DNA of 64,000 nt from Bedellia somnulentella (taxonomy: Eukaryota > Arthropoda > Insecta > Lepidoptera > Bedelliidae): the NCBI GenBank assembly GCA_963576735.1, contig OY755183.1, positions 14,527,213 through 14,591,212 on the forward strand, read 5' to 3'. Below the pieces are notes generated by a model. The model made no database searches. It was not told the DNA's origin and saw only the letters and a list, made by a program, of their open reading frames with translations. A program made the translations under genes and the position numbers. Shown here piece by piece: positions 21,462 to 31,999 of this stretch. The number at the start of each line of letters is the position of its first letter. Positions within the stretch are counted from its first letter, which is position 1.

Positions 21462-21550
21462 CTACCCTATCAACTTCCACCTGAGGCTGAGGAGTTTCTA
21501 GCTCTGAAGCTCTGGCTACCCATTTTTGGGATTTATGGCGTGAGTATACG
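21461..21550 (+). repeat. SINE-A 3' half, continuation of 19866-19991
   Basis: It resumes at TTCTACCCTATC and runs to ATTTATGGCGTGAGTATACG. Confidence 0.75.
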
Positions 21551-21636
21551 TTTCGTTTGAATATACATATTAACGAAATATTTTAACGAAACAAAATAAA
21601 ACTGCCCAGGGATTTTTTTTCGATCTTACATAATAA

Positions 21637-21762
21637 CATAACATAAACGTTCACGCCGAATATCCCCGAAGGGGTTGGCAGAGGTACTAATACTTCTGAA
21701 CATCACGTGACTTTGTCACCTGGTGTTCAGAGTACATTTTTGCATGGACAGTCGATCTTACT
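21637..21762 (-). repeat. SINE-C 3' fragment
   Basis: ACATAACATAAACGTTCACG tail, terminal hairpin and about 90 bp of body, cut off at GGACAGTCGATC. It is nearly identical to the start of the next copy. Confidence 0.85.
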
Positions 21763-21979
21763 CCAATAAATTGTATTATGCTATTATTGTCATTTAACAG
21801 CTTAGCGAAAAATATTTATTATATGTAAATATTTCAAGTTATATTCTCAAACTACAGTATTTCTTTATTTATCTTTGTAAATGTAAAACCTCTGTGTTTC
21901 AAGTTGCACTTATTTATCCAAAACATCACTGTTTTCATTTTATAGTTTTTTTTTATTTGTTTGCTGTAGTGTCTGAAAT

Positions 21980-22288
21980 AACATAATATAACATAAACGT
22001 TCACGCCGAATATCCCCGAAGGGGTTGGCAGAGGTACTAATACTTCTGAACATCACGTGACTTTGTCACCTGGTGTTCAGAGTACCCACGTTTTGCATGG
22101 ACAGTGTACTCACGTGATAGGGGGCAGGCCTATCGCCGTTTTGTACGAATACACTGTCACAACCATGTTAACAACCATGATAAATTAACCACACATATGT
22201 CTTTAGAAAAGACAAATTGGTGTAGGCCCGACCCAGGATTTGAACACTAGTCGTTTGCACGATAACCGAGTGTTCTACCCTATCACGG
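21980..22288 (-). mobile_element. SINE-C with small deletions
   Basis: It carries tail, hairpin, body and most of the tRNA-like head. The head is short by about 8 bp (TTCTACCCTATCACGG in place of TTCTACCCACTGGGCTATCACGG, split here at the gap), and about 30 bp are missing around the TGTCACAACCATG junction. Confidence 0.85.
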
Positions 22289-22609
22289 AGTAGTATATAG
22301 AGTCTGAACCACCAATATAATATTTTTTCAATATTCCTTAGGGGATTTCCAATATGTATTTGCATAAAACCAATATAACTAAACATTTACTACTAATCGA
22401 AGAGGGTGTAAATTGTGTATATTGAAAACGTTCCCCTAACCAATAACTAAATCGATTCAACAATACATCGATGCCCTATTCAATTCGAATAATCGATGCA
22501 CTTGACTTCTATTCAAAGGATATAATGGAATTATACCCTTATTATAAATCGATAAGTGTTTATAATCTTTTTGTAGTATAATAGGTTAGTATTTACTATA
22601 TTTAGCCGT

Positions 22610-22806
22610 TTAGTTTCGGCTAAGAATGTCACTACCCCTTTCTACCCACGGGTAACGTAAGAGGCGACTAAGGATATGGGGCTTTATAAGTAGTTTTTTG
22701 GCGATGCGGTTGGTGACCCATCACCGACGATACTTTATTTCTACCATCTTGTCCCCTATCAACTTCCAAATGTGGCTGAGGAGTTTCTAGCTCTGAAGCT
22801 CGTATT
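22610..22806 (+). repeat. SINE-A, 3' truncated
   Basis: From CGTTTAGTTTCGGCTAAG to TCTAGCTCTGAAGCTC. It shares the CGATACTTTATTTCTACC variant with the split copy at 19866 and 21461. Confidence 0.78.
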
Positions 22807-22865
22807 TAACGGAAACACGTATTTAAATAGAAAAAAAGTTTACTCAAACTCGTGCAAATAATTTT

Positions 22866-23062
22866 ACATACATATACTCACGCCATTAGTTTCCATTGGG
22901 GTAGGTAGAGACTATTGATCGCCACTTCGTACGATCCTGACAAACTTCTCTAGCTTCGTTTACATCCATCAATCTTTTCATACATGCTCTTTTATTCTTC
23001 ATACTTCGGACGCCAGCCTTTTTGAGCACACTCTCAATTTGGTCCAATTGTGTTCTAATTTA
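22866..23062 (-). repeat. LINE-B 3' fragment
   Basis: Tail, stop codon and about 55 codons of the RTE-like C-terminus. It breaks off in the region matching LDQI. Confidence 0.78.
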
Positions 23063-23384
23063 TCGATATTATTTAATTGATTATTCTAATTTGCAAATAA
23101 TTTTGATTATTGATATACATTTTGTACGATTCTGGCGTACAAGCTAAAAAAAGGTGCAATGAAATCCCAAAAAGAGAGAGAATCAGACATTCTTAAGCTA
23201 TTTTGGAAGTTTAGTAAGAAAAACACTATCAAATGCACGATGGATTTAGTAATGATAGAGATGGACGGATAAAATAAACTCGTAAAATACTGGATCTATC
23301 ATCACAGCCCATTTATATCTCCCAAGCATTTCGTAAATATTTATCTACTTACAAGTTACTATTAAAAAGAAATAAAAAATTTTG

Positions 23385-23485
23385 GTGATTCGTTGATATA
23401 TTCACCGACTTTCCTTTAAAAAGTGGCGGACGAATTGTTGATTCAGAAGCTCTGGCATTTTTTGGATTTATAGCCAAGGATGGCA
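23385..23485 (+). repeat. SINE-A 3' relic
   Basis: AAAAGTGGCGGACGAATTG, AAGCTCTGGC, GGATTTATAGCC. Degenerate. Confidence 0.5.
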
Positions 23486-23670
23486 CAGGTAAATATAGGC
23501 GAAATACAGGCTTTCAAAGTCATTTATTTGATTGAAATGTAAATGTTTACAAACTGTTAAAATTTAAAATATTATTGGTAAAATATTATAAGGAACTAGA
23601 ACTATATTAAAACTTAATGTTTATAAGATGCTACGTTTGTTTTCATCAACCATTTGTTGGTGTTTTTTTA

Positions 23671-23800
23671 ATTACATACATACATATGCTCACGGCTATA
23701 AATCCCCAGAAGGGGTACCCAGAGCTACGGAACAAAAAAAATCCTTAGCCACTTTTGGAAGTTGAGCGGAGAAAAGACTATAAAGTAAATGTTTTGGTGT
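23671..23800 (-). repeat. SINE-A, 5' truncated
   Basis: Tail (CATACATACATATGCTCACG), hairpin and about 90 bp of body, ending near AATGTTTTGGTG. Confidence 0.72.
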
Positions 23801-24185
23801 ATTTAATAAATTGTAATAAATATATCATTCTCCTCATACTTAACATTTAAATATCTATTTAGTTATTTATTATAATTAAAAGCGGTACTTGTAAAATGAT
23901 AGCTTAAAAGGAATAGAAATATCAATATACTTACAAAACTCTCTAATGCCTAAAATGAAACATTATGTAAACTTCTCTGCCATTTATGTTTTATATTATG
24001 TAAAATATTGTGGTCAAATTAAGAAAATAAAAAAATATCTGTCACTAATATTATTTGTCTATAACAAAAAGTTATAATAGTGATTTATGGTAGAATTTAG
24101 AACACTGGAGGATCTCTAAAAAATATTTTGTCACATTAGGTAAGTGTTTAATATGCTTCCTGAGAAAAAATCTAATAATTATATA

Positions 24186-24516
24186 CTAGCTTTTTGCCCG
24201 CGACTACGTCCGCGTGGAGTAAATTTTTTTGCATCCGGTTTAAATCCAAAATTAAAAATTGCTCGCGAGCGAATCAATTCAATTTCGTGACTGACACATT
24301 TGCGCGCGCTTTTACTCCAGCAAAGTCTATGGGCCAATTTTGACAATTTATAAATCGCTAACAATTTAACTAATCCAGTTATGGAAAACGTATGAGTTTT
24401 CGGTAAAACTTCAGACGGAGACCTTCAATTTGATACCTGAACCAATTTTCTAGCTCTTAGCATCGCGACACAGGCTGGTTCACAAAATCCACCCTCTCTC
24501 GTTTAATATATAAGGA
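24186..24516 (-). mobile_element. Non-autonomous Helitron, complete
   Basis: Read on the minus strand it starts TCCTTATATATTAAACG after an A. It ends CGGGCAAAAAGCTAG before a T, with a hairpin (CGCG/CGCG) about 13 nt upstream of CTAG. A|TC...CTRR|T plus a 3' hairpin and no target duplication are the Helitron hallmarks. It is 331 bp long and has no Rep/helicase. Confidence 0.78.
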
Positions 24517-24892
24517 TGTATTGATTTAATACACAAACTTGCTCCATAATAAAATAACATGCGTAAGTACTATACTAGTATGTATTAATTGGTAAACACA
24601 CGTTTTCAACTTTTTTGTAATATGTCGAAAATACAAAATTTTACTTTTTTAATTTACTAAAAGAAGGGCGATACCAAAAGAGTTGAACTGAAAGTGTATT
24701 TTATAAATTTATAAAACTTACGATCTTATATATGCAATAAATAAAAATGATTTATTTACTGCACCATGTGCTAATTTTGCTAATTATTTTAGCTGTTTAC
24801 TACTGCAAGCCACGCCGACGTAGCTATAAAAATGTATCAAATTTGCATTTTAATTATTCATTATAGGTCCATTAACATTGCAACTAGAATAA

Positions 24893-25115
24893 CTATACAT
24901 ACATACTTATACTCACACCATAAGTTCTTCTTGGGGTAGGCAGAGATCAACGATCGCCACCTTTACGACCCTCAACACCTCTCGAACCTTATTTACATTC
25001 ATCAATCTTTTAATGCATGCCCTTCATATTTTTCAAACTTCAGAGGCCTGCCTTTTTGAGTACATAATCTATTTGATCTAGACGTATACTTAGAGGTTAT
25101 CCTCTATTAACATCA
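24893..25115 (-). repeat. LINE-B 3' fragment, diverged
   Basis: CATACATACTTATACTCACA tail, GGGGTAGGCAGAGATC and degenerate C-terminal codons. Confidence 0.7.
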
Positions 25116-25184
25116 CCACTATTGTAAGTACAAAAACTAGTATACAACTCAATATATACAATTTTAAATCCTATTTTTATTCAA

Positions 25185-25434
25185 CCCTACGTTCACTCTG
25201 CATATGGCAGAAGTGATTTACTTCACATCATCACGTGACCACCTTTATCATTTGCTGTTCAGAGTAAGTACCTACGGTTTGCTGGGACAGTGCGTGGAAC
25301 CGTTTTAGAAGCTCGAACTTTGTAGTAATACAGTGTCACATGACTATGACCAACTCAGCCATTTGGGTTTCCTCAAGATGATTTCCTTGACCGAAAACTA
25401 CGTTGATAAATTAACCACACACATGACATCAGCA
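25185..25434 (-). repeat. SINE-C relic, left part, interrupted by MITE-D
   Basis: Degenerate body (TCACATGACTATGACCAACT, CAGCCATTTGGGTTTCCTCA). Continuation after the MITE: TTCGAAAAGACTCATTGG at 25571 to about 25650. Confidence 0.65.
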
Positions 25435-25570
25435 GGGCAAGCACGAGCCGTGTTTAAACTAGTTATCGCGTGGGATAAAGCAGCCATCTCTTACGCACTT
25501 ACTTTGTATCGTATACTGCCATCTCATTCTAACCGTTATCGTGTCGATAAAATAGCGCTCGTGCTTGCCC
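25435..25570. mobile_element. MITE-D copy 2, inside a SINE-C relic
   Basis: 136 bp with intact GGGCAAGCACGAGC / GCTCGTGCTTGCCC ends. It is the best-preserved copy, and it splits the flanking SINE-C at the position equivalent to its TAGAAAAGAC motif. Confidence 0.85.
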
Positions 25571-25807
25571 TTCGAAAAGACTCATTGGTATTAGCTGAAT
25601 CAGGACTAGAACTCGCATCTCCTGCATGAGTTTTAGTTTCCCCACTCATCAGGTTGTTTTTTTTAATGTCAGTTATTCATTATTAAATTAAACATTGAAC
25701 CGAAATAAAACATAATCAAGTCTGATATATCTTCAATACTCCTAGCAACAGTTTCATATTCATAATTTTATAGCAATCCATCATATAAAAATTAATAACA
25801 ACAGACT

Positions 25808-26252
25808 AATAAATAAAGAATAAATAAAGGAAAGAAAAATCACGACACAGGCGGGGATCGAACCCGCGACCTCGGGTAAACGCCCCGACGCTCTGCTAAC
25901 TGAGCTACCGTGTCAATTGGCTGCCAGTGCGAAATTCTTCTATTCTTTATTTCTTTTTTACACGTTTAAGTAGTGTTTGCGTTTCCTACCTCCGAATTAT
26001 CAAAATTATATTAGTAATAATTCGGAGGTAGGAAACGCAAACACTACTTAAACGTGTAAAAAAGAAATAAAGAATAGAAGAATTTCGCACTGGCAGCCTA
26101 TTGACACGGTAGCTCAGTTGGCAGAGCGTCGGGGCGTTTACCCGAGGTCGCGGGTTCGATCCCCGCCTGTGTCGTGATTTTTCTTTCCTTTATTTATTCT
26201 TTATTTATTAGTAATAATCCCCACATGAGGTTTTCATGAACAAAAAGATTTA
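25808..26252. mobile_element. Head-to-head SINE-E dimer inside one 14-bp target duplication
   Basis: The left arm 25808-26000 and right arm 26017-26209 are inverted copies, 193 bp each, with two mismatches, no indel and a 16-nt loop. The right copy continues to the normal SINE-E 3' end (AACAAAAAGATTTAAAT), while the left copy lacks about 40 bp of 3' end. AATAACAACAGACT flanks the whole structure at 25794-25807 and 26253-26266. Both arms include a tRNA-like block (25844-25914 minus, 26103-26173 plus). The structure therefore inserted as one unit. Confidence 0.9.
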
Positions 26253-27895
26253 AATAACAACAGACTTTAACTCTACAAATATGAGGTTTATTTATTAAAA
26301 TATTCAGTAAAAACAAACAAAACTTCAGAGCTCGATTAAATAATATAAGGATTCATTCACCTTTGATTACAAAACGGAATTTGAAAAGAAGCCACCGCGC
26401 AATTATATCTTGAAAAGACGAACAAAAGGAAAACAATATAAAAAGAAAAAATATATTCGAATAAGCTTTGTTATCGAAATTGGAAAACGAGTATACCTAC
26501 CGAAAGATGCACGATTTGGGGTGTACACTTTTTATACACGAGACGCGTCGAAAAAAAATCACCCCTCTTGCATATGAAACATTACTCCACAATACGTCCA
26601 ATAGAACCCGACCCCACATCATCGTTCCTTTTTATAGAACTCATTTTTTCTTAGCGAGTGAACGAGACAAATACAAAGTGGCCAACGAAAAGCATGGGTT
26701 AAAAAGAGACGCAACTAATCGAAAAGTTCACCCCACGGATAAAGAAAGCTCAGGTATGGATAAGGGTGTTCCGAGAAGAAAAAAGGGATATGAAAGTAGG
26801 GTGGTGGGTGGTTGGGGTGACGTGGTTCTAGCCTTCACCGCTAGATGGCGGGTTTCTTTTTTTATTGAAATTTGGTAACAGAGTTTTGGCATAATCATGA
26901 TTGATTGTGACGTGGACTTGTAGATAAATTTTTGGGAAAAATTCGTAGATGCAGTTTAGGAACTCCAAATTAGACGACGTAAGGACATGTTTAGGGGTGG
27001 AAGCCAGAAAGTTTGAGTTTTCGAATTGGATTTTTTTACGTCTCGCACCAGAATATAGGAAGACGGAATTCAGCTTGTATTTTTTTATTTATGTTTTATT
27101 CTACTTATTCAATGTGTTGTTTTTATATTCAGATTGGAAATTTATAGAATTCTGTTTAGAAAACAATAATAGGAAATGTTATCAAGAATGATAAAAAAAA
27201 TTCAACGCAATGACATTTATAGACCAGCCATCAAGTATATGGACGAAATCTTTTTATTAAGGCTTTCTAAAGAAGAATAAGAATTTCACTTTTGATCATT
27301 CATAATTATTATGACTTCTAAGAATTCAATAACAACCATATTGGTAACTTTTATGTGCGCTACTGGAAAACAACTTAATAGAATTATTCTTTTTGGTGAA
27401 GCAGACACTCACCGATTTCTATTATGACTAAAAATAATATGCAAGTGATTTATTTCCTTCTTCTTTAGACTTCAAAACTAAGTTGTTTCAGCTAAAGACT
27501 AGACGATTGGAATATCAGCATAAAAAACCGGTAAAATTTTACATCCACATAATCCAAGTAGACAAGTCGAATAAGAAAATAAATAAATTCGAATACACTT
27601 AAAAATGTTTCTCATTACCCAGCTGAAAACCTTTCACAAATATCCAATTCCGCTTTCGTATAAGCAATAAATAAGAGGAAAAAGCTTGCTAGACGAATAT
27701 AAAAAAGTAAAAAAGGCACTGAACGGATCGAAGGAGCGTCCGATCCAATAATACGGGCGTCTGTCAGTCGCTCTAATGTGATCGCGGCCTTATGAAAAAC
27801 GCTCGGAGAATATCTATAGTCCCAAGTCGTTTTAATACTAATGATATATTTTATAGTCTGTGAAGTGGCGGGTAAGAATAGCACTATCCCATTAG
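26253..27895. other. Unassigned region
   Basis: It contains a 136-codon ORF at 26468-26878 and an 80-codon ORF at 26949-27191 with no recognisable domain, and a GC-richer patch at about 27715-27810. Nothing is firm enough to call. Confidence 0.25.
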
Positions 27896-28120
27896 CATTA
27901 ACGGTGAGGGAAAACATCGTGAGGAAACCCATATCGCTGAGTTGTACTTAGTCATGTGACAGTGTATTCGCACAAAACAGCGATAGGCCTTCCCCCTATC
28001 ACGTGAGTACACTGTACAAGCAAAACGAGTTTTCTCTGATCACCATCTTCTGATGTTCAGAAGTATTAGTGCCTCTGCTAACCCCTTCGGAGATATTGAC
28101 CGTGAATGTTTGAGTCTTTG
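27896..28120 (+). repeat. SINE-C, 5' truncated
   Basis: It starts in the body (TTAACGGTGAGGGAAAACAT) and runs through the hairpin (CTAACCCCTTCGGAGATATT). Confidence 0.8.
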
Positions 28121-28150
28121 TGTTATTCACTTGTTATCATAAATTTTAAG

Positions 28151-28232
28151 CTGTGTAGTGTCGGTTTAGAATTACTTAGCTCTGGTTTCTCTGTCTAGGA
28201 AGTTATAGCAGAGAGTATATGTATGTATATAT
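28151..28232 (+). repeat. SINE-A with a large internal deletion
   Basis: The 5' end (GCTGTGTAGTGTCGGTTTAG) is joined directly to the 3' end (CTTAGCTCTGG... AGAGTATATGTATG). About 170 bp are missing. Confidence 0.7.
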
Positions 28233-28360
28233 ACATGTCTGTATGTATTATGAATTTTCACCTGCACCGCCCGCCCTCCGACAGTGCATGCCGATGAGGA
28301 ATTAAGCTATGTAAATATTAACATTTGAACTTCCTGATGAGTTGATTTTAACCTCTTTTT

Positions 28361-29002
28361 AACCGACTTCAAAAAAGGAGGTTCTCAGTTCGATTGTTTG
28401 TATGTATGTATGTTTGTATGTATGTATGTATGTATAATTGTTTGCGATTATCTCGAGTTTGGCTTAAGCTATTTGGATGCGGTTTTCAGGACAGTATTCG
28501 TTACATTTAGGAGAAGGTTTTAGTGCCTTAACCGACCAAAAAAAGAAAGGAGGTTCTGTGTTTGACCTGTATGTATGTCTGTTGGTTCGCGATTATCTCA
28601 CGTTTGGCTTAAGCTATTTGGATGCGGTTTTCAGAAAAGTATTCGTTACATTTAGGAGAAGGTTTTAGTGCCTTAACCGACCAAAAAAAGAAAGGAGGTT
28701 CTGTGTTTGACCTGTATGTATGTCTGTTGGTCCGCGATTATCTCACGTTTGGCTTAAGCTATTTGGATGCGGTTTTCAGAAAAGTATTTGTTAAATTTAG
28801 GAGAAGGTTTTGGTGCCTTGACCGACCAAAAAAAGAAAGGAGGTTCTGTGTTTGACCTGTATGTATGTGTGTTGGTCCGCGATTATCTCACGTTTGGCTT
28901 AAGCTATTTGGATGCGGTTTTCAGAAAAGTATTCGTTACATTTAGAAGATGGGTTAACAGTTCTTTAACCGACTCGAAAAAAAAAGGAGGTTTCTTAGTT
29001 TG
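28361..29002 (+). repeat. 145-bp tandem array of an ACCGACTTC-type unit
   Basis: About 4.4 units. GGATGCGGTTTTCAG recurs at exactly 145-bp spacing (near 28477, 28622, 28767 and 28912). Units 2-4 have AACCGACCAAAAAAAG, while the edges have the standard AACCGACTTC and AACCGACTCG. The period is not a multiple of three, so the overlapping 60-80 codon ORFs are artefacts of repetition. Confidence 0.9.
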
Positions 29003-29431
29003 AAATATAAGCATGTATGTAAGGTTATCAATACTAGACAGAAATTTATCAATATATGTTAATAAAGTTTTTTTATTAGTAATAAACAGAGTTACTAAAT
29101 TATTGAACAAAAAAGTATATAAAAACATGAATAAATTACTCTCAATAATATTAAAGAAAAAAATATATATTGCAACATCATGTTTTTCATCCTGGTCATT
29201 TCAATCAAGGCGCTTTCGTCATGGGGAATTTCGCGCTTTCGGAATGGTCTTAACCATTTAAGTAATTTCTTTGAATCTTTATCACTTAAAGCCATCTCAT
29301 CAAGGGATTTTACTCGACTCAACGCTACATATATATAAGAGTGTTTCTTCGCATTTGTGATAGGTGAACTTCTCTTTGCTCATCTGTTTCGGCAGCAAGA
29401 GCAGCACGCTGACGATCTCTCTCATTCTGAA

Positions 29432-29560
29432 GGGCAAGCACGAGTTATCGACACGATAACGGTTAGAATGAGATGGCAGTATACGATACTAAGTAAGTGC
29501 GTGAAAGATGGCTGCTTTATCCCACGCGATAACTAGTTTAAATACGGCTCGTGCTTGCCC
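29432..29560. mobile_element. MITE-D copy 3, inverted relative to copies 1 and 2
   Basis: 129 bp; one end is shortened by about 8 bp (CACGAGTTATCGACACG). The other end is complete. Confidence 0.82.
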
Positions 29561-29825
29561 TGCTGAAGTCTTTGTTTTTTTTTCGATGGGTGTTTCGTTC
29601 TCCCTTACGCGACTTTTCCTTAAAGCATCCTTTGCTTTTCTATCTAGGGTCGCAGGTAAACAAAATAGTAACAAGTAAGCTAAAGTCATAATAACAAATA
29701 TTATAACTACCTGTTAAAAAAACTATAAAATAAACGGACAGTAAAACTTATCTCTCAAAAACTATCACTAATTCACTAAAAAACCTAAAAGTGATTTAAG
29801 AACTTATCACTAAAAAGTATAAAAT

Positions 29826-30828
29826 AAAAAAGAAAAACAAAAACTTCAAATTAAAAACTAAACAGAAAAATTAAATATTATTATTTTTTATTTAAAAAAG
29901 AACCGCCTTCAAAAATCCAACTGAAAAGTATAAAATAATTTTTATTTATTTTATTATGTACAACTCTATTCAACTTCTTCTTTTTGAAGTCGGTGCCAAA
30001 CAGACAAATCCAAAATGAAAATTGCTACATAGAGAAAACCAAACGAATAATAAATCAATCGATAGTGCCTCAACAACAGTAGGTAACACAATCGCGCTCA
30101 AAAATCAAGAAATTTCTTCCGCTCGCAACGACGTCGCTTTATAAAGGATGGAATTGGGGGACAGTGAGCGGTGCTTAGCCTGGTGTGCATGCGTCGCACT
30201 CCGCAGAGAAATTATCATAATATACATGTCACCGTAAAACTGTAAATACTAGTAAATTATAATTTTAGATAGATAGCGAGATAGTAAACTAACGTTAGGT
30301 TAGGTTATGTAAGATTATCAGATTTCAAACTAACGGAATTAACAATTCGACAGAGACATGCATGCACCGAGTTGGCACAACCAATACTTCTAACACTTTG
30401 TAAAAAGACGACCGAGAAATCTAAATCACTACATAGTACAAAACAAAGTCGCTTTCTCTCTCCCTGTCTGGGATATACGGACATCCTTATGTATACTTTA
30501 ATCTGTAAAACTACGAAATGAATTTTAATGCGATTTTTTTTATTAATTGATTAAAAAGGAAGGTTTATAAGGATGACATACGCTGATGGGGTGGAGAACT
30601 CACTCAACTTGGGCGGGCCACTAATATTCGTTCTTCTTTGTCATGAAAATTGGTTTGGCACCGACTTCAAAAAGAAGAAGTTGAATAGAGTTGTACATAA
30701 TAAAATAAATAAAAATTATTTTATACTTTTCAGTTGGATTTTTGAAGGCGGTTCTTTTTTAAATAAAAAATAATAATATTTAATTTTTCTGTTTAGTTTT
30801 TAATTTGAAGTTTTTGTTTTTCTTTTTT
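29826..30828. mobile_element. Foldback element with identical 176-bp arms
   Basis: 29826-30001 and 30653-30828 are inverted copies without a mismatch that I could find. Each arm has GAACCGCCTTCAAAAAT in its middle and GAAGTCGGTGCC at its inner end. The 651-bp spacer holds lepidopteran repeat text (GGGATATACGGACATCC; GGGCGGGCCACTAAT near its right end) and no ORF. The outer ends are A/T runs, so no target duplication can be defined. Confidence 0.82.
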
Positions 30829-31115
30829 TCTAAATACTATTTACATTTTCTAGCTTTTACCTACACTTATTAAGATTAATTATTTTCTTGTGTATATTTT
30901 TTATCAAAACTTGTGCAAATAAATAAAGTAAGTCAAAAAAAAATCCTATAAGATTTCTATTGGTTTCGCCAAAAGTAAAACTAAGTAACTTATGCTCCCA
31001 AATAAGAAATTAAGTAAAGTTAAGATCCGATAAAGATTACTCACAGAACAGTTACAACAGTTTTTTTTAACAAGCTGTAGCATTGTAGTATTGATGTTAT
31101 AGCACTAACTCATTA

Positions 31116-31332
31116 GGAGGTAGGAAACGCAAACACTACTTAAACGTGTAAAAGAAATAAAGGATAGAAGAATTTCGTACTGGCAGCCAATTGACACGGT
31201 TGCTCAGTTGGCAGAGCGTCGGGGCGTATACCCGAGGTCGCGGGTTCGATTCCCGCCTGTGTCGAAAATTTTTCTTTCCTTTATTTATTCTTTAACCCCA
31301 CATGAGGTTTTCATGAACAAAAAGATTTAAAT
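31116..31332 (+). mobile_element. SINE-E, full length, 10-bp target duplication
   Basis: 217 bp from GGAGGTAGGAAACGC to AAAAAGATTTAAAT, flanked by TAACTCATTA at 31106-31115 and 31333-31342. A tRNA-like block at 31193-31263 has A box TTGCTCAGTTGGCAG, B box GGTTCGATTCC and a 7-bp acceptor pair GACACGG / CTGTGTC. It starts about 77 nt inside the element. Confidence 0.9.
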
Positions 31333-31342
31333 TAACTCATTA

Positions 31343-31480
31343 ATTCCCGAAGGAATCATAAGAGGCGACTTATAATCAGGGCGATGTCGCATTATCAGCA
31401 ATTAATAATTTCACCATTGAACTTCCGAAAGGAAATTAATATCTAATTTTTAAATCCTTAAGGTATTTTTTGGAATTTAT
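31343..31480 (+). repeat. SINE-A relic
   Basis: AGGAATCATAAGAGGCGACT, GGGCGATGTCGCATTATC. Very degenerate. Confidence 0.45.
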
Positions 31481-31494
31481 AGCTGTAAGAATTA

Positions 31495-31748
31495 CATACA
31501 TACATACATACATATACTCACGGCTATAAATCCCAAGAAAGGGGTAGCCAGAGCTAAGGAATTAGAAATTCCTCAGCCACTTTTGGAAGTTGCGTGGGGA
31601 ATAGATGGTGAAATAAAGGTTCTTGGTGATGGGTCTCCAACCGCATCGCCCAAAAATCCCTTAAAAGCCCCAATACCTTTGTCGCCTTTTACGTACACCC
31701 ACCGGGAGAAATGGGGTAGTGCTATTCTAAGCCGACACTACACAGCAA
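31495..31748 (-). mobile_element. SINE-A, full length, 9-bp target duplication
   Basis: Tail of five CATA units, intact hairpin, body and CTACACAGC end. TAAGAATTA flanks it at 31486-31494 and 31749-31757. Confidence 0.87.
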
Positions 31749-31999
31749 TAAGAATTATGTATGTATATATAAATTCTAACTAGACTGCACTATGAATACG
31801 GCGCAAAGCTTACGAATGTTAAAAGGAAAATGGGTTTAGGTTGGTGAAACGAAATCAACATGAAATTCGACTGAAATTACAGGAAAAGCTACGTTTTGTT
31901 ACTATTTTATTTATTTACTACTAACATCATTAGTAGTTTCTTTTAACTTTAAATATCACGACTCTATGTCTTCCCGTCGTGTGTTGCAAGGCCACTAAG

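Noticed and set aside
25844..26173. Two tRNA genes facing each other (and a third at 31193-31263)
   Set aside because: They fold with acceptor, D and T arms, but they lie inside SINE-E copies with repeated flanks and target duplications, and the anticodon loop has C instead of T at position 33. I call them SINE heads, not functional tRNA genes.
25808..26252. The palindrome as a sequencing or assembly artefact
   Set aside because: The arms differ at two positions and in length of the SINE 3' end, and a 14-bp target duplication encloses the whole structure. An artefact would not normally produce these. Long reads would settle it.
26468..26878. 136-codon ORF
   Set aside because: No domain, signal peptide or splice context; composition follows local base composition.
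28361..29002. CRISPR-like array
   Set aside because: Direct repeats without unique spacers, in a eukaryotic genome; it is a simple tandem array.
28477..29003. Three overlapping 63-78 codon ORFs with near-identical sequence
   Set aside because: They are produced by the 145-bp tandem array; the period is not a multiple of three and frames shift between units.
30293..30308. TTAGG telomere-like repeats
   Set aside because: Only about two and a half units, inside an interspersed repeat; not a telomeric tract.
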